Shown here: piece by piece, positions 26,001 to 34,385 of the stretch
Layout: each line of letters begins with the position of its first letter
How positions within the stretch are numbered: position 1 is the first letter of the stretch
NCBI GenBank assembly: GCA_965197825.1
Contig: CBDANW010000003.1
Span: 2,790,001 to 2,854,000 of the forward strand
Length of the DNA stretch: 64,000 nt
From: CBDANW01 sp965197825
GTDB taxonomy: Bacteria > Acidobacteriota > Vicinamibacteria > Marinacidobacterales > DATDRI01
Reading direction: 5' to 3'
The notes under the pieces: generated by a model
Databases searched by the model: none
What the model saw: only the letters and a program-made list of their open reading frames with translations
Told to the model about the DNA's origin: nothing
Position numbers and translations under genes: made by a program

Positions 26001-26501
26001 GAACGTCGCCTTCAGCATGATCGGATAACCGTGGGCCGCCGCGAATTTTCCGACCTCTTCGACAGACGTGACGGGAGCGTCGGTTCCCGGCACGACCGGC
26101 ACCCCGGCCTCGGTGGCAAGCCGTCGGGCGGCGTTCTTGTCGCCGAACACCTCGATCACTTCCGGTGGCGGCCCAATGAACGTCACTCCCGCGTCCGCGC
26201 ACCGGCGGGCGAACTCGGCGTTCTCCGCGAGGAAACCGTAGCCGGGATGGATGGCGTCTACCCCGTGAGCGAGGGCAATGTCCAGAATCGCATCCTGATC
26301 CAGATACGCGCCCACCGGCTGCTCCGGAGACCCTACGGGAAACGCCTCGTCGGCCTTGTAGCGATGAATGGAGAGTTGGTCGGCGTGGGCGTAGATGGCT
26401 AGCGTGCGGATACCGAGCTCGGTACAGGCGCGGAAGATCCGGATGGCGATCTCGCCGCGATTGGCCGCCATAATCTTGGTGAAATTGCTCACGTTCGTCA
26501 C
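23031..26501 (-). CDS. pyc: pyruvate carboxylase
   Basis: The 1156-residue protein carries the full three-part pyruvate carboxylase. An ATP-grasp biotin carboxylase domain fills about residues 1-460 (IMAANRGEIAIRIFRACTEL; HPGYGFLAENAEFARRC; GGGGRGVRVV; EVNPRIQVEHTVTE). A carboxyltransferase domain covers about 540-990 (TTFRDAHQSLLATRVR; FEMWGGATFD-like; HLHTHDTSGNG). A biotinyl domain lies at the C-terminus, with the biotin lysine in LEAMKMETAV near residue 1119. It converts pyruvate and bicarbonate to oxaloacetate with ATP, feeding the citrate synthase reaction encoded at 60559. Length matches single-chain bacterial enzymes. No frame defects. Confidence 0.97.
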   Translation of the reverse strand: MTNVSNFTKIMAANRGEIAIRIFRACTELGIRTLAIYAHADQLSIHRYKADEAFPVGSPEQPVGAYLDQDAILDIALAHGVDAIHPGYGFLAENAEFARRCADAGVTFIGPPPEVIEVFGDKNAARRLATEAGVPVVPGTDAPVTSVEEVGKFAAAHGYPIMLKATFGGGGRGVRVVRSETDVAEALERAQGEALAAFGHGEVYCEKLLERQKHIEVQILADSHGDCVHLFERDCSVQRRHQKVVEIAPSVSVGDALREELYQAAMRIARKADYVNAGTVEFLVGSEGYYFIEVNPRIQVEHTVTECITGRDLVQAQIRVAEGHHLSDPKIGIDNQAAVTRHGFAVQCRITTEDPQTGFAPDTGKIRAYRAATGFGIRLDDGTGGAGTLVSSHYDSLLVKVTAFAPQFRDACAKLLRSLREFRIRGVMTNTRFLENVISHPRFLSGDTNTVFLDETPELFEFPPGRDRGTKLLRAFANAVVNGPPGLKGPVKRPPTLFAAIPPAIDPAMTSRPPEDGPAMAVFRAKGAEGLSRWLKEESRVWITDTTFRDAHQSLLATRVRTADMRAIAPATAFLGRDLFSLEMWGGATFDVAYRFLKEDPWDRLSQLREAIPNVLFQTLLRGANAVGYKNYPDNVIRRFVRCSAEAGIDIFRIFDAFNWVPNMRITMEEVAGAGKVVEAAICYTGDISDPKRSKYNLDYYVQLAKELARHGAHILAIKDMAGLLKPYAAKQLIQALRDETGLPIHLHTHDTSGNGVATCLMACDAGVDAVDLALSSMSGLTSQPSLNAVCGALIGHQRAPSLDWQAMNDLAIYWERVRDHYQMFESGLLASTAEVYEHEIPGGQYSNLRPRAIELGLGERWGEIKRRYREVNDAFGDIPKVTPSSKAVADFAMFLVQNNLTVDDAIEKSERLDFPQSFVELMSGRLGQIHGGFPQRLRDAVMKGRPTVSDRYGEHLPPHDFDAAKERLGKRLDRGPDEARLLSDALYPEVFSDYVAHQEVFGDASILPTRAFLYGLQVGEEVSVDIEPGKTLIVKLVAVGGLTPDGHRMVYFELNGQPREVVIRDLSAEVTEETRPMADPTDPLDIGASMPGKVLKILCEVGHRIEPGDTLLVLEAMKMETAVTASTIGVVERIEVEVGDEAVAGELLVRLRPDA

Positions 26502-26920
26502 TTGTCAAACTCCGCGGGATTTCGAGCAGCCGGCAGGGGCTTGTCCAAAAACTCCGAGCCCATTGTGTAGCAGCGGCAGTACGCGCGCAACTTAGTGCAG
26601 TCGGTCAGGCGACGGAAATACGATCGCTCATTGCGCCTCGCCTCCTCTGATCCGAGCGACGACGAGCTCTCCTTGCACAAAGACCGTCCGGAGTCCACGC
26701 GTCGCATCGGGTCCGAGTCGCGGGGGAGGTAAGCGCAGCAAGGTCAACTACTTCCCTTCCGCCATGTCTTCAAGGATCATAGGAGGGTTGCCAGAGAACG
26801 GCCGTCCAGAGTAAGAACCTCGGTGGTAGTCGAACAAATCCTGGTCGTGGCACGATATCATTAGTCGTGGTGCGGGGTGTTCCCGCCATAGTCCGCTGCC
26901 AGCGGAGAGAGGGGAACCAC
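26502..26920. other. intergenic region between pyc and lemA
   Basis: About 420 bp separate two divergent genes and should hold both promoters. No convincing gene is present. On the minus strand a short stretch around 26620-26740 encodes LRLPPPRLGPDATRGLRTV and VFVQGELVV, which vaguely resembles the tail of an amidohydrolase-type protein, but it is too short to name. No clear operator or riboswitch was seen. Confidence 0.4.
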
Positions 26921-27526
26921 ATGACAGCTGTGATCTTCCTGATCGTCGTCAGCGGGATCGTGCTGCTGGTCGCGCTCTTTACTGTCGGCATCTACAACCG
27001 TCTCGTCACGCTCAAGAACCGTTACACGAACGCGTTCGCTCAGATCGAGGTGCAGCTCAAGCGGCGCTACGATCTGATCCCGAATCTGGTGGAGACGGCC
27101 AAGGGCTACATGGCCCACGAGCGAGAGACGCTCGAGGCCGTGATCGCGGCGCGAAACCAAGCGATGGCCGGTCTGAAGGCTGCCGCCTCCGCGCCGGGCT
27201 CCGCCGACGCCATGAAGCAGCTGGCGGGAGCCGAGGGGATGCTGACCGGCGCCCTGAGTCGCATGAGCGTCGTGGTCGAGCAGTACCCCGACCTGAAGGC
27301 CAATCAGAACATGATGCAGCTTAGCGAGGAGCTCACCTCCACCGAGAACAAGGTCGCCTTCTCGCGCCAGGCCTTCAACGACGCCGTCACCGGCTACAAC
27401 ACCTACAAGCAAACGTTCCCGCCGGTGATCCTCGCGGGGATGTTCGGCCACAGCCAGGACGCGTCGCTGCTCGAGTTCGAGGATAGCGCGAAGATACAGG
27501 AAGCGCCCAAGGTCTCGTTTAGCTGA
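26921..27526 (+). CDS. lemA: LemA-family protein
   Basis: The 201-residue protein has an N-terminal membrane anchor (VIFLIVVSGIVLLVALFTVG) followed by the LemA helical domain: YNRLVTLKNRYTNAFAQIEV, QLKRRYDLIPNLVETAKGYM and the conserved C-terminal FNDAVTGYNTYKQTFPPVIL. The ATG at 26921 was preferred over one 54 bp upstream because GAGAGGGG precedes it and because it starts directly at the anchor. The M48 protease gene begins five bases after the stop, a frequent LemA partner. The family is probably involved in membrane quality control or signalling; exact role not established. Confidence 0.93.
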   Translation: MTAVIFLIVVSGIVLLVALFTVGIYNRLVTLKNRYTNAFAQIEVQLKRRYDLIPNLVETAKGYMAHERETLEAVIAARNQAMAGLKAAASAPGSADAMKQLAGAEGMLTGALSRMSVVVEQYPDLKANQNMMQLSEELTSTENKVAFSRQAFNDAVTGYNTYKQTFPPVILAGMFGHSQDASLLEFEDSAKIQEAPKVSFS

Positions 27527-27531
27527 AGCGC

Positions 27532-29508
27532 ATGGATTTTTTCGAAAGTCAGGACGCTGCGCGCGAGAAAACCGGCCGCCTGGTGTTTCTCTTCGTGCTG
27601 GCGGTCGTGTCGATCATCGTGTCGGTCTATGTAGTGGTCAGCGTCGCACTCCTTTTCACGACGGAGACGGAGGAGGCACGGCTCTGGCACCCGGGGCTGT
27701 TCATGGCCGTCGTCACGGCGACGGTGGCCGTCGTCGCGTGCGGAAGTCTGTACAAGATGGCGCAGCTCAGGGGCGGTGGGCGGGTGGTCGCCGAAGCTCT
27801 CGGTGGCCGTCTCATCCCGCGCGACACCACGGATTCCCAGCAGCGCAAGATCCTGAACGTTGTCGAAGAGATGGCGATCGCCTCCGGCACGCCGGTGCCA
27901 CCTGTCTACCTGATGGCGGGCGAGAAGGGGATCAACGCGTTTGCAGCTGGATACACACCCAACGACGCTGTGATCGGAGTGACGCAGGGAACCATCGAGC
28001 AGTTGACCCGCTCCGAGCTACAGGGAGTGATCGCTCACGAGTTCAGCCACATCCTCAACGGGGACATGCGCCTGAACATCCGCCTGATCGGAATCCTCAA
28101 CGGCATCCTGGTCATCGGCATCATCGGGTATTTCATCTTGAGGAGCATCGCCTTTGCCGGGTCCGGCCGCAGCCGCGGCAGGAGCAAGGATGGCGGAGGG
28201 GTCGTCGCCATAATGGCCCTTGGCGCGGGGCTCGCGGTCGTGGGATTCATGGGAACGCTGTTTGGAAACCTCATCAAGGCCGCCGTCAGCCGGCAGCGCG
28301 AGTACCTGGCCGATGCCTCTGCCGTGCAGTTCACACGAGATCCGAGCTCCATCGCCGGTGCGCTCAAGAGGATCGGGGCCTTCGTGAAGGGATCCGGGAT
28401 CGCGAGTCCCAACGCCCCAGAGGCCAGTCATATGTTCTTCGCCAAGGCGTTGACCTCGGGTCTCACCTCCATGTTCGCCACACACCCGCGGCTCGAGGAT
28501 CGTATCCGTCGGATCGAGCCCGGCTGGGACGGCACCGACCCGCCTCCGAGGATTGTCAGACCTGAAGAGCCGGCGCCCAATCGGGGTAGGCATCCTTCGG
28601 GTCTCGACGTCGCCGAAGTCGTCACCAGAGCCGCCATCCTGGCTGGGGCCGCCGGCGAGGGCGGGGCTGCGGGGGAGGCGGGCGGCGCCGTGTCGCAGAT
28701 CGGCCGACCGACCATGGCGCACGTCGAGTACGCGGCCGGTCTGGTACGCGGCCTCCCGGCGCCGGTCGTGGCGGCGGCGCGCGAATCGTACGGTGCCCGC
28801 GCCGTGATCTACGCCATGCTATTGAACCGGGAAACCGATGTGCGCCGCGTCCAGCTACAGCATCTCGCCGAGCACGCCGATGAGGGTGTCACCAAGCTCG
28901 TGCACAGCCTGCTGCAGCCGATGGAAGAGGTCGCCGCGGAGGCGCGCCTGCCGCTGATCGACCTGACGACGGCGACTCTGCGCGAGCTGACGGCGTCACA
29001 GTACTCGGTGTTCCGCGGCAACGTCGTGGCTCTGATGAAAGCCGACGAGAAGTTGAGTCTGTTCGAGTGGGTTCTGCAACGGATGATCCTGCGGCATCTC
29101 GAGCCGCAGTTCAAAAAGGTGGAGACGGCTCGCGTGAAGCACCACTCGTTGGCTCGGCTCGAGCACCCCTGTGCGGTCCTGCTCTCCGCGCTGTCCCACA
29201 GCGGTCATCACGACCCTACCGGGGCTCAGTCAGCTTTCGAGCAGGGCCGCTCCCACCTCGAGCTTCCTCGCCTGCAGCTTCTCGATCGACGCCAATGCGG
29301 CCTGGCCGAGCTGGACCAAGCGCTCACGGTTCTCGACACGGTGACCTTCAAGCTGAAGCACGATCTGCTCGAGGCGGGAGTCGCTTGCGTCAGCGCAGAC
29401 AAGCGCGTCACCGTCATCGAGGGCGAGCTGCTCCGCGGCACCGCCGACGCACTCGGCTGCCCCATGCCTCCCCTGCTCCCGGGTCAGCCGATCACAAAGG
29501 GTGCTTAG
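27532..29508 (+). CDS. M48-family membrane metalloprotease with long C-terminal domain
   Basis: The 658-residue protein starts with two membrane helices (LVFLFVLAVVSIIVSVYVVV; VVTATVAVVACGSL), then a peptidase_M48 domain with zinc motif HEFSH in GVIAHEFSHILNGDMR and the downstream Glu ligand in REYLADASAVQFTR. Two more helices lie in between (ILVIGIIGYFILRS; AIMALGAGLAVVGFMGTLF). The C-terminal half from about residue 350 (VVTRAAILAGAAGEGGAAGE onwards) is a soluble helical region found in long HtpX-like M48 proteins paired with LemA. It probably degrades misfolded membrane or periplasm-facing proteins. The gene is intact and coupled to lemA. Confidence 0.92.
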   Translation: MDFFESQDAAREKTGRLVFLFVLAVVSIIVSVYVVVSVALLFTTETEEARLWHPGLFMAVVTATVAVVACGSLYKMAQLRGGGRVVAEALGGRLIPRDTTDSQQRKILNVVEEMAIASGTPVPPVYLMAGEKGINAFAAGYTPNDAVIGVTQGTIEQLTRSELQGVIAHEFSHILNGDMRLNIRLIGILNGILVIGIIGYFILRSIAFAGSGRSRGRSKDGGGVVAIMALGAGLAVVGFMGTLFGNLIKAAVSRQREYLADASAVQFTRDPSSIAGALKRIGAFVKGSGIASPNAPEASHMFFAKALTSGLTSMFATHPRLEDRIRRIEPGWDGTDPPPRIVRPEEPAPNRGRHPSGLDVAEVVTRAAILAGAAGEGGAAGEAGGAVSQIGRPTMAHVEYAAGLVRGLPAPVVAAARESYGARAVIYAMLLNRETDVRRVQLQHLAEHADEGVTKLVHSLLQPMEEVAAEARLPLIDLTTATLRELTASQYSVFRGNVVALMKADEKLSLFEWVLQRMILRHLEPQFKKVETARVKHHSLARLEHPCAVLLSALSHSGHHDPTGAQSAFEQGRSHLELPRLQLLDRRQCGLAELDQALTVLDTVTFKLKHDLLEAGVACVSADKRVTVIEGELLRGTADALGCPMPPLLPGQPITKGA

Positions 29509-29554
29509 CCTCACCAGTCAAAATCAACGTCGTCACACAAATTAGGGCCACAGC

Positions 29555-29686
29555 ATGCAGGCGATGGGTTCCACGCTCACGTCGCAACCGCGTAGCAGCG
29601 AAGGCGAGGGTGGCTTCAGCGGCTTCAGTGGGGGCGGCGGATTCAGCGGCGGGGGGTTCGGTGGCGGGGGTGGAGGGAGCTGGTAG
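29555..29686 (+). pseudogene. Gly-rich tail of a TPM/DUF2207-type protein
   Basis: A 43-residue frame ends in FSGGGFGGGGGGSW and a stop. This glycine-rich tail ending in SW or GW is characteristic of the last residues of TPM (YgcG-like) and DUF2207 membrane proteins, which often sit next to lemA. The body of the protein is absent: the frame begins at MQAMGSTLTSQPRSSEGEGG, 46 bp after the M48 gene. I infer an internal deletion that removed most of a third gene of a lemA-M48-TPM cluster. Confidence 0.55.
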
Positions 29687-29704
29687 CCTTTTTAGGCCCT
29701 TAGA

Positions 29705-31516
29705 TCACCAGCCGCACGTCTCTCCCTGATTGCGCTCTTCCAACCAGGCCATCAAAGGCGCGAAGTAGTCGATGATGGCGGTGGCGTCGATTTCCCGACC
29801 GCCGGTGAGCTCCTCCAACGTGTCCGGCCAGGGTTGCGACCGTCCCTTCTCCAGCATGGCCGCCAGTCGTTGGCCGGCTTCCTCGCTCCCGTAAATGGAA
29901 CATTCGTGTAGAGGCCCTTCGAACCCCGCCGCTTCGCAGAGAGCTCGGTGGAACTGGAACTGCAAAATCCGAGCGATGAAGTAGCGCGTGTATTCCACGT
30001 TGGCGGGGATGTGGTACTTGGCGCCGGGATCGAAATCCGCTTCGCTGCGCGCAACCGGAGGTGCTACGCCCTGATACCGCGTGCGGAGATCCCACCAGGA
30101 CGTGTTGTAGTTGTCGGGAGTGATCTCCCCGGAGAAAACACGAAAGCGCCACTCGTCGATCAACTTGCCGAACGGTAAGAAGGCAATCTTGTCCATTGCC
30201 ATCTTCATCTGCTGGTTGATCGTCGCTTCCTGACTCGACTCGACGGCGTCGACGAGTCCGACCCGATGAAGGTAAGCGGGCGTCATGGAGAGATTGATGG
30301 TGTCGCCGATCCCCTCGTGAAATCCCGGGTTGGCACTCGAACGATAGAGAACGGGAAGGTCGTTGTAGTGGAGATAGTAGTAAACGTGCCCGAGCTCGTG
30401 ATGGACCGTAATGAGCTGGTCTTCGGTGGACTCGATACACTGCTTGATGCGGACGTCCTCCTCAGCCGAATTCATATCCCACGCGCTCGCGTGGCAAACG
30501 ACCTCGCGATCCCGAGGCCTGGTCAGCAGGGACCGTTCCCAGAAAGTCTGAGGTAACGAGGGCATGCCGAGAGAGACGAAAAAGCCTTCCGCCAGCTTCG
30601 TTATCCGCACCGCGTCGTATCCTTGGTCGACGAGCGCCTCGCCGACATCGAGATCCAACGCGCCGGGGTAGGGCTCGACGAGATCGAAGATGTTGCCCCA
30701 CTCCTGGGCCCACATGTTTCCGAGGAGATGGGCGGGGATGGGCTCTCCGGCGGGAACCTTGTCGCTGCCGTAATGCTCGGCGAGCTGGGATCGCACGTAG
30801 CAGTGAAGCTGATCGTAAAGAGGTTTGACTTGCCCCCAGAGTCGATCCGTTTCTTCCGCAAACTCGGCGGGGCTCATGTCATAGGCCGAACGCCACATCT
30901 CGCCGAGATCGCCGAACCCGAGATTGCGTGAGCCTTCGTTCGCGAGCTCGACGAATCGCGTATACGACTCTCGCATGGGCGGTGATACCGTCCGCCAACC
31001 GCGCCAGAAGTCAAGGAGCTCGTCGTAGTCGCGGCTTTCCCCGACGAGGCGCTCGAGCTCGGTCCCCGTCTTGCAGGAGTCGGGTCCTTGGGGACAGTAC
31101 TTCCCCTCCCCGTACGCACCGGTCAGCTCGTTGTAGAGACGCGTGAGCTCATCACGTTTGGTGGGATCGGCGGGAGCCGGGCGGGCGGTATCCGCAAGCC
31201 GAAGCAAGTGGAGGGAACGCTCGGCGTCCGCGCTCAGGTCCTGGCCCAAGTAGCGGGTCGACTCCGCGACCACCCGATTCTGGTACTCGAGAAACCGGGA
31301 CTGTGCCCGGGCGGCCAATATGGCCGTGTCGGGAGTGATGTACGTCGCGCGAACCCAGCCCGCCGAGGCGCTCTCTTTTCTTATCTCCTCGAGCTCTCGA
31401 TTCACGCGCGCCACGAACTCGTCGGCGGTCTCTTCGTCGCTCGCAGCCTGCCCGGTCACCTCCTGAAAGGGTGCGGCAGTCAGTGCCAACAGCAAGAAAA
31501 ACGCCCTTAGGTTCAT
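29705..31516 (-). CDS. M2-family peptidyl-dipeptidase (ACE-like), secreted
   Basis: About 603 residues from the ATG at 31516; an alternative start lies five codons upstream. A signal peptide (MNLRAFFLLLALTAAPFQEV) precedes a full peptidase_M2 domain. The zinc site is HHELGHVYYY with the third ligand Glu in NPGFHEGIGDTINLS. Other family blocks are visible: MWAQEWGNIFDLV, CHASAWDMN, KIAFLPFGKLIDEWRF. It removes C-terminal dipeptides from oligopeptides in the periplasm, which fits with the nearby S9 peptidase and the 5-oxoproline genes as peptide-scavenging functions. Length is normal and the frame is intact. Confidence 0.94.
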   Translation of the reverse strand: MNLRAFFLLLALTAAPFQEVTGQAASDEETADEFVARVNRELEEIRKESASAGWVRATYITPDTAILAARAQSRFLEYQNRVVAESTRYLGQDLSADAERSLHLLRLADTARPAPADPTKRDELTRLYNELTGAYGEGKYCPQGPDSCKTGTELERLVGESRDYDELLDFWRGWRTVSPPMRESYTRFVELANEGSRNLGFGDLGEMWRSAYDMSPAEFAEETDRLWGQVKPLYDQLHCYVRSQLAEHYGSDKVPAGEPIPAHLLGNMWAQEWGNIFDLVEPYPGALDLDVGEALVDQGYDAVRITKLAEGFFVSLGMPSLPQTFWERSLLTRPRDREVVCHASAWDMNSAEEDVRIKQCIESTEDQLITVHHELGHVYYYLHYNDLPVLYRSSANPGFHEGIGDTINLSMTPAYLHRVGLVDAVESSQEATINQQMKMAMDKIAFLPFGKLIDEWRFRVFSGEITPDNYNTSWWDLRTRYQGVAPPVARSEADFDPGAKYHIPANVEYTRYFIARILQFQFHRALCEAAGFEGPLHECSIYGSEEAGQRLAAMLEKGRSQPWPDTLEELTGGREIDATAIIDYFAPLMAWLEERNQGETCGW

Positions 31517-31608
31517 GGCCGTATAGTACATGAAGACCAGACCCCTGTGCTGGAATCAGGACTCCCCCCTATCTTTTGAATACGTCGTTCAAAACCATAG
31601 TCTGAATC

Positions 31609-33432
31609 CTATGGCGTCGATTGAAGCGCGTCCAGGCGCAGCTCGGCGATCGACCACGGGCGAGTCCTGCGACCCGTTTGAAGAAGCCGGATGCCTTGAA
31701 GCAACGTCGGCTCGAAGATAAGGACCTGGCTCGCTCCGTTTTCGTCGAGGAACTGTCCCTGCACACCGGGTCGCCCCATGACATACGGGATCTCGATCCA
31801 GGCGTCTTCGGTTCTACCCTCGAGCCGAAGCTGGCGGGCGTTACGAAGCGGACGGCGTCCCAGGCTCAACTCCACGCGCGCCACAACCATCGGCTCCGGC
31901 ATCTGGATTTGAATCCAGTTCCCGGGACGCTGGGGCCCACCGGTCCCCCAGAACGTGGAAAGACGACCGTCGATCAGGTTGGACACTCTCCCTGGGGACT
32001 CGGAAGCGGTAAGCCAAGAGACTTCAAGTGGGATCTCTTCGTACTGGGATCGCCGCCCGTCAGGGACTACATAAAGGTTGAGCGGCGGCCCCGAATAGGC
32101 ACTCTCCGGCTCGAATGCCTGCGTCATAGGCCACTCCACTTCATATTGCTCCTCGTTGGCCGGGCGCAGCAGCACCGCGTTGGCGTTCAGGGATTGCAGC
32201 CGGAACCGATCGGGCGAGGCAAGCCCCAGCAGCTCGAACTGGCTTTCCTCGCCGCCACCCAAATCCGTCAACGAGCTGACGACCCGAGCACCAGGCGGAA
32301 GGTTGGTCTCGATCCAATCGAGCGCACGATCTCGCGTGCTGGGCCGCGCCACGTCGCGCACGTAGGACATCGAGGCAGAGAATGGGAACGCCACGGCCAC
32401 GAGAACGAGCGCGAGTGTGGCGCGAGGATGTTGGCCGGCCAGCGATTGCGCTGCCTGTCCCGCCAGAAGAGCGAGGACGCCGAGCGTCGGAACCAGGAAT
32501 CGATCGTGATGAACCGGGGAGCTGGCGAAGACGCCGATGGCGACAGCTGGAAAGAGCAGTAAGGGAGTCCACTTCCTCCACTCTCTAAGAGCATAGAAGA
32601 GCCCCGCGATAACGAGCAGCAGTCCCAACGTCCCCATCGCCTTGCGCAGTGTGCCCTGCGGGTGTCCGACGAGCACCCACAGCCTCCCCAAATAGTCCGT
32701 CGCTACCGCCGACCCTTCCGCGTAGTGGTAACCGACTTGCGTCAAGACGCCGTCGATGAAACCGGGGACGTTGAACACGGTGTAGGGAGAGAAGACGAGA
32801 AACGTGACCAGCGAGATCGTTCCCGCCAGGAGCATGCGAACCAAGCGGGGTCCCGGCGCGAGCAAACGGTAACCAATGTAGGAAGGGACCAGCAGAATTC
32901 CGGAGAACTTCACCGCCGTCGCGGCGCCCAGCGCGATCCCCGAAGCCACGTCTCGCCGACTCGACTCTCCAACGGTCGAAAACATCAAGAGGGCGAAAAG
33001 AGCGAAGGCCTCGAGAACGACGTCCGGCCGCACGCTGTGTGCGGTTTGAACTTCCACGGGGGAGACAGCCAGAAAGAGCGCCGCCACGAGGCCCGCCGTC
33101 GGTCCGGCCAATCGCGTCCCGAGCAGATAAACCAAGCCCACGCTCAGCACACCGAAAGCCGCGACGAGACCGCGCGCTGCCAAGTAGGCAGTCGCACCGG
33201 CGGGAACGCTCACGTCGATGACGGCGAGAACCGGATAGAGAAGGTAGAAAAAGAGTCCCGGATATTCGTAGAAACGGTAGTCCAAATCCCCTTCCGACAA
33301 CATCAAGGCGACGTTCTCTACGAAATAGCGTTCGTCGACGTGCGGGGTGTGGCGGAGATCCCAGGAGAGTCCCATGAAGCGAAGGACGGCGGCCAGAAGG
33401 AGAACCGTCCCGAGTGCAAGGCGGAGACGCAT
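31609..33432 (-). CDS. GT39-like membrane glycosyltransferase with C-terminal discoidin-like domain
   Basis: The 607-residue protein begins with a signal anchor (LALGTVLLLAAVLRFMGLSW) and the acidic loop motif HTPHVDERYFVENV typical of ArnT/PMT-type (GT39) enzymes, followed by about ten membrane helices up to residue 400. The periplasmic C-terminal part (about residues 450-600) carries VSNLIDGRLSTFWGTGGPQR, then NWIQIQMPEPMVVARVELSL and ends GIRLLQTGRRTRPWSIAEL; this looks like an F5/8 type C (discoidin) fold, which binds carbohydrates. The enzyme would move a sugar from a polyprenyl phosphate to a protein or lipid. Acceptor unknown. Confidence 0.82.
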   Translation of the reverse strand: MRLRLALGTVLLLAAVLRFMGLSWDLRHTPHVDERYFVENVALMLSEGDLDYRFYEYPGLFFYLLYPVLAVIDVSVPAGATAYLAARGLVAAFGVLSVGLVYLLGTRLAGPTAGLVAALFLAVSPVEVQTAHSVRPDVVLEAFALFALLMFSTVGESSRRDVASGIALGAATAVKFSGILLVPSYIGYRLLAPGPRLVRMLLAGTISLVTFLVFSPYTVFNVPGFIDGVLTQVGYHYAEGSAVATDYLGRLWVLVGHPQGTLRKAMGTLGLLLVIAGLFYALREWRKWTPLLLFPAVAIGVFASSPVHHDRFLVPTLGVLALLAGQAAQSLAGQHPRATLALVLVAVAFPFSASMSYVRDVARPSTRDRALDWIETNLPPGARVVSSLTDLGGGEESQFELLGLASPDRFRLQSLNANAVLLRPANEEQYEVEWPMTQAFEPESAYSGPPLNLYVVPDGRRSQYEEIPLEVSWLTASESPGRVSNLIDGRLSTFWGTGGPQRPGNWIQIQMPEPMVVARVELSLGRRPLRNARQLRLEGRTEDAWIEIPYVMGRPGVQGQFLDENGASQVLIFEPTLLQGIRLLQTGRRTRPWSIAELRLDALQSTP

Positions 33433-33557
33433 TCGGGAACGGATCTTAGAGTGAGGTCTGCCGCCGTGTCAAAGAGGGATCTCGCCGTTGAAATGCCCGG
33501 ACGACGAAGTTATGATCCGCGAACCAGAAAGCCATCAGTAGAAAGGAATATTTGCTC

Positions 33558-33965
33558 ATGCCGACCGAAACAAAAGAGCTCAAGGGACTACGCACCAAAC
33601 ACCAGCTGAGACTGGTATCCGATGAAGAAGAAGGTACCGGTGTCGACCGGCTGCTTGGCGGCGTCTACGGATTCACCTATTCACCGGCTGCCGACAACTT
33701 CCCGCTGTTCAAGAAACGTGAAATCAACTCCTACGAGACACATAAGCTCCCCGACGGCAGCATCATATTGATTGGATACCTGACCAAAGAAGAGGCCGAC
33801 ACCCTCGACACCACCAAGGAAAGCGCCATCATCCACCTTTTTCCGGATCTGAAGGAAGAGGCAACGACGCTGGTGATGTTGCCCATGTCCAGGGTCGTTG
33901 GTCACAGGGAACACTCACAACGAGAAGGCAAGGGCCTCGAGATACGAGTCGGCCCGGCGAGCTAA
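33558..33965 (+). CDS. uncharacterised small protein next to arsC
   Basis: I do not recognise this 135-residue protein. It is soluble and charged, with KHQLRLVSDEEEGTGVDRLL near the N-terminus, an aromatic-rich core (GGVYGFTYSPAADNFPLFKK), and a beta-strand-like centre (SIILIGYLTKEEADTLDTTK; ATTLVMLPMSRVVGH). The middle could bind or sense a ligand, but no known motif is visible. Its TAA stop overlaps the ATG of the arsenate-reductase-like gene (TAATG at 33963-33967), so the two are co-translated and probably work together. The start at 33558 is ATG within TTGCTCATG, preceded by AAAGGAA. Confidence 0.7.
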   Translation: MPTETKELKGLRTKHQLRLVSDEEEGTGVDRLLGGVYGFTYSPAADNFPLFKKREINSYETHKLPDGSIILIGYLTKEEADTLDTTKESAIIHLFPDLKEEATTLVMLPMSRVVGHREHSQREGKGLEIRVGPAS

Positions 33966-34381
33966 TGGCCGAGGGCGAAAAGGGGATTCTTTTTCTCTGC
34001 GTCGCCAACTCCGCCCGGAGCCAAATGGCGGAGGGTTTGGCACGTGCCATCGCCCCTGAGGGTTTCGAGATTTATAGCGCCGGCTCCGCACCATCGCGTG
34101 TCAATCCCTTCGCCCTAGACGTCATGCTGGAGTTAGGCATCGACATTTCCTCCCACCGCTCGAAGTCCGTCGACGAGGTACCGGCGGAGCGTATTGGTAC
34201 CGCCATCACCCTCTGTGCCGAAGAAGTCTGCCCGGTGTTCCCTGGAGAAGTAAGACGGCTGGCATGGCCCTTCGAAGACCCGGCCGCGGCCAAGGGCTCC
34301 GGCGAGGAGGTTCGGGAACAATTCCGGCGGGTCCGCGATCGAATCCGCGCCAAGGTTCAAGAGTTTTTCGAGTCGCTTTGA
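33965..34381 (+). CDS. arsC: arsenate reductase ArsC, LMW-phosphatase type
   Basis: The 138-residue protein has the low-molecular-weight phosphatase P-loop CVANSARSQMAEG (C-x5-R-S) at residues 12-24, the conserved SAGSAPSRVNPFALDVM segment, and GIDISSHRSKSVDEV. A distal Cys (TLCAEEVCPVFPG) follows, as in thioredoxin-coupled ArsC proteins that use a Cys triad. It would reduce arsenate to arsenite for export, or act as a protein tyrosine phosphatase-like enzyme. No arsR, arsB or acr3 gene is nearby, so an arsenic role is not confirmed; the SLC13-type permease at 53531 is far away. The frame is intact. Confidence 0.82.
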   Translation: MAEGEKGILFLCVANSARSQMAEGLARAIAPEGFEIYSAGSAPSRVNPFALDVMLELGIDISSHRSKSVDEVPAERIGTAITLCAEEVCPVFPGEVRRLAWPFEDPAAAKGSGEEVREQFRRVRDRIRAKVQEFFESL

Positions 34382-34385
34382 TCGC

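Noticed and set aside
26498..26707. A 69-residue gene upstream of pyc on the minus strand
   Set aside because: No ribosome-binding site, no family similarity and an atypical Arg/Ser-rich composition; it lies in the divergent promoter region.
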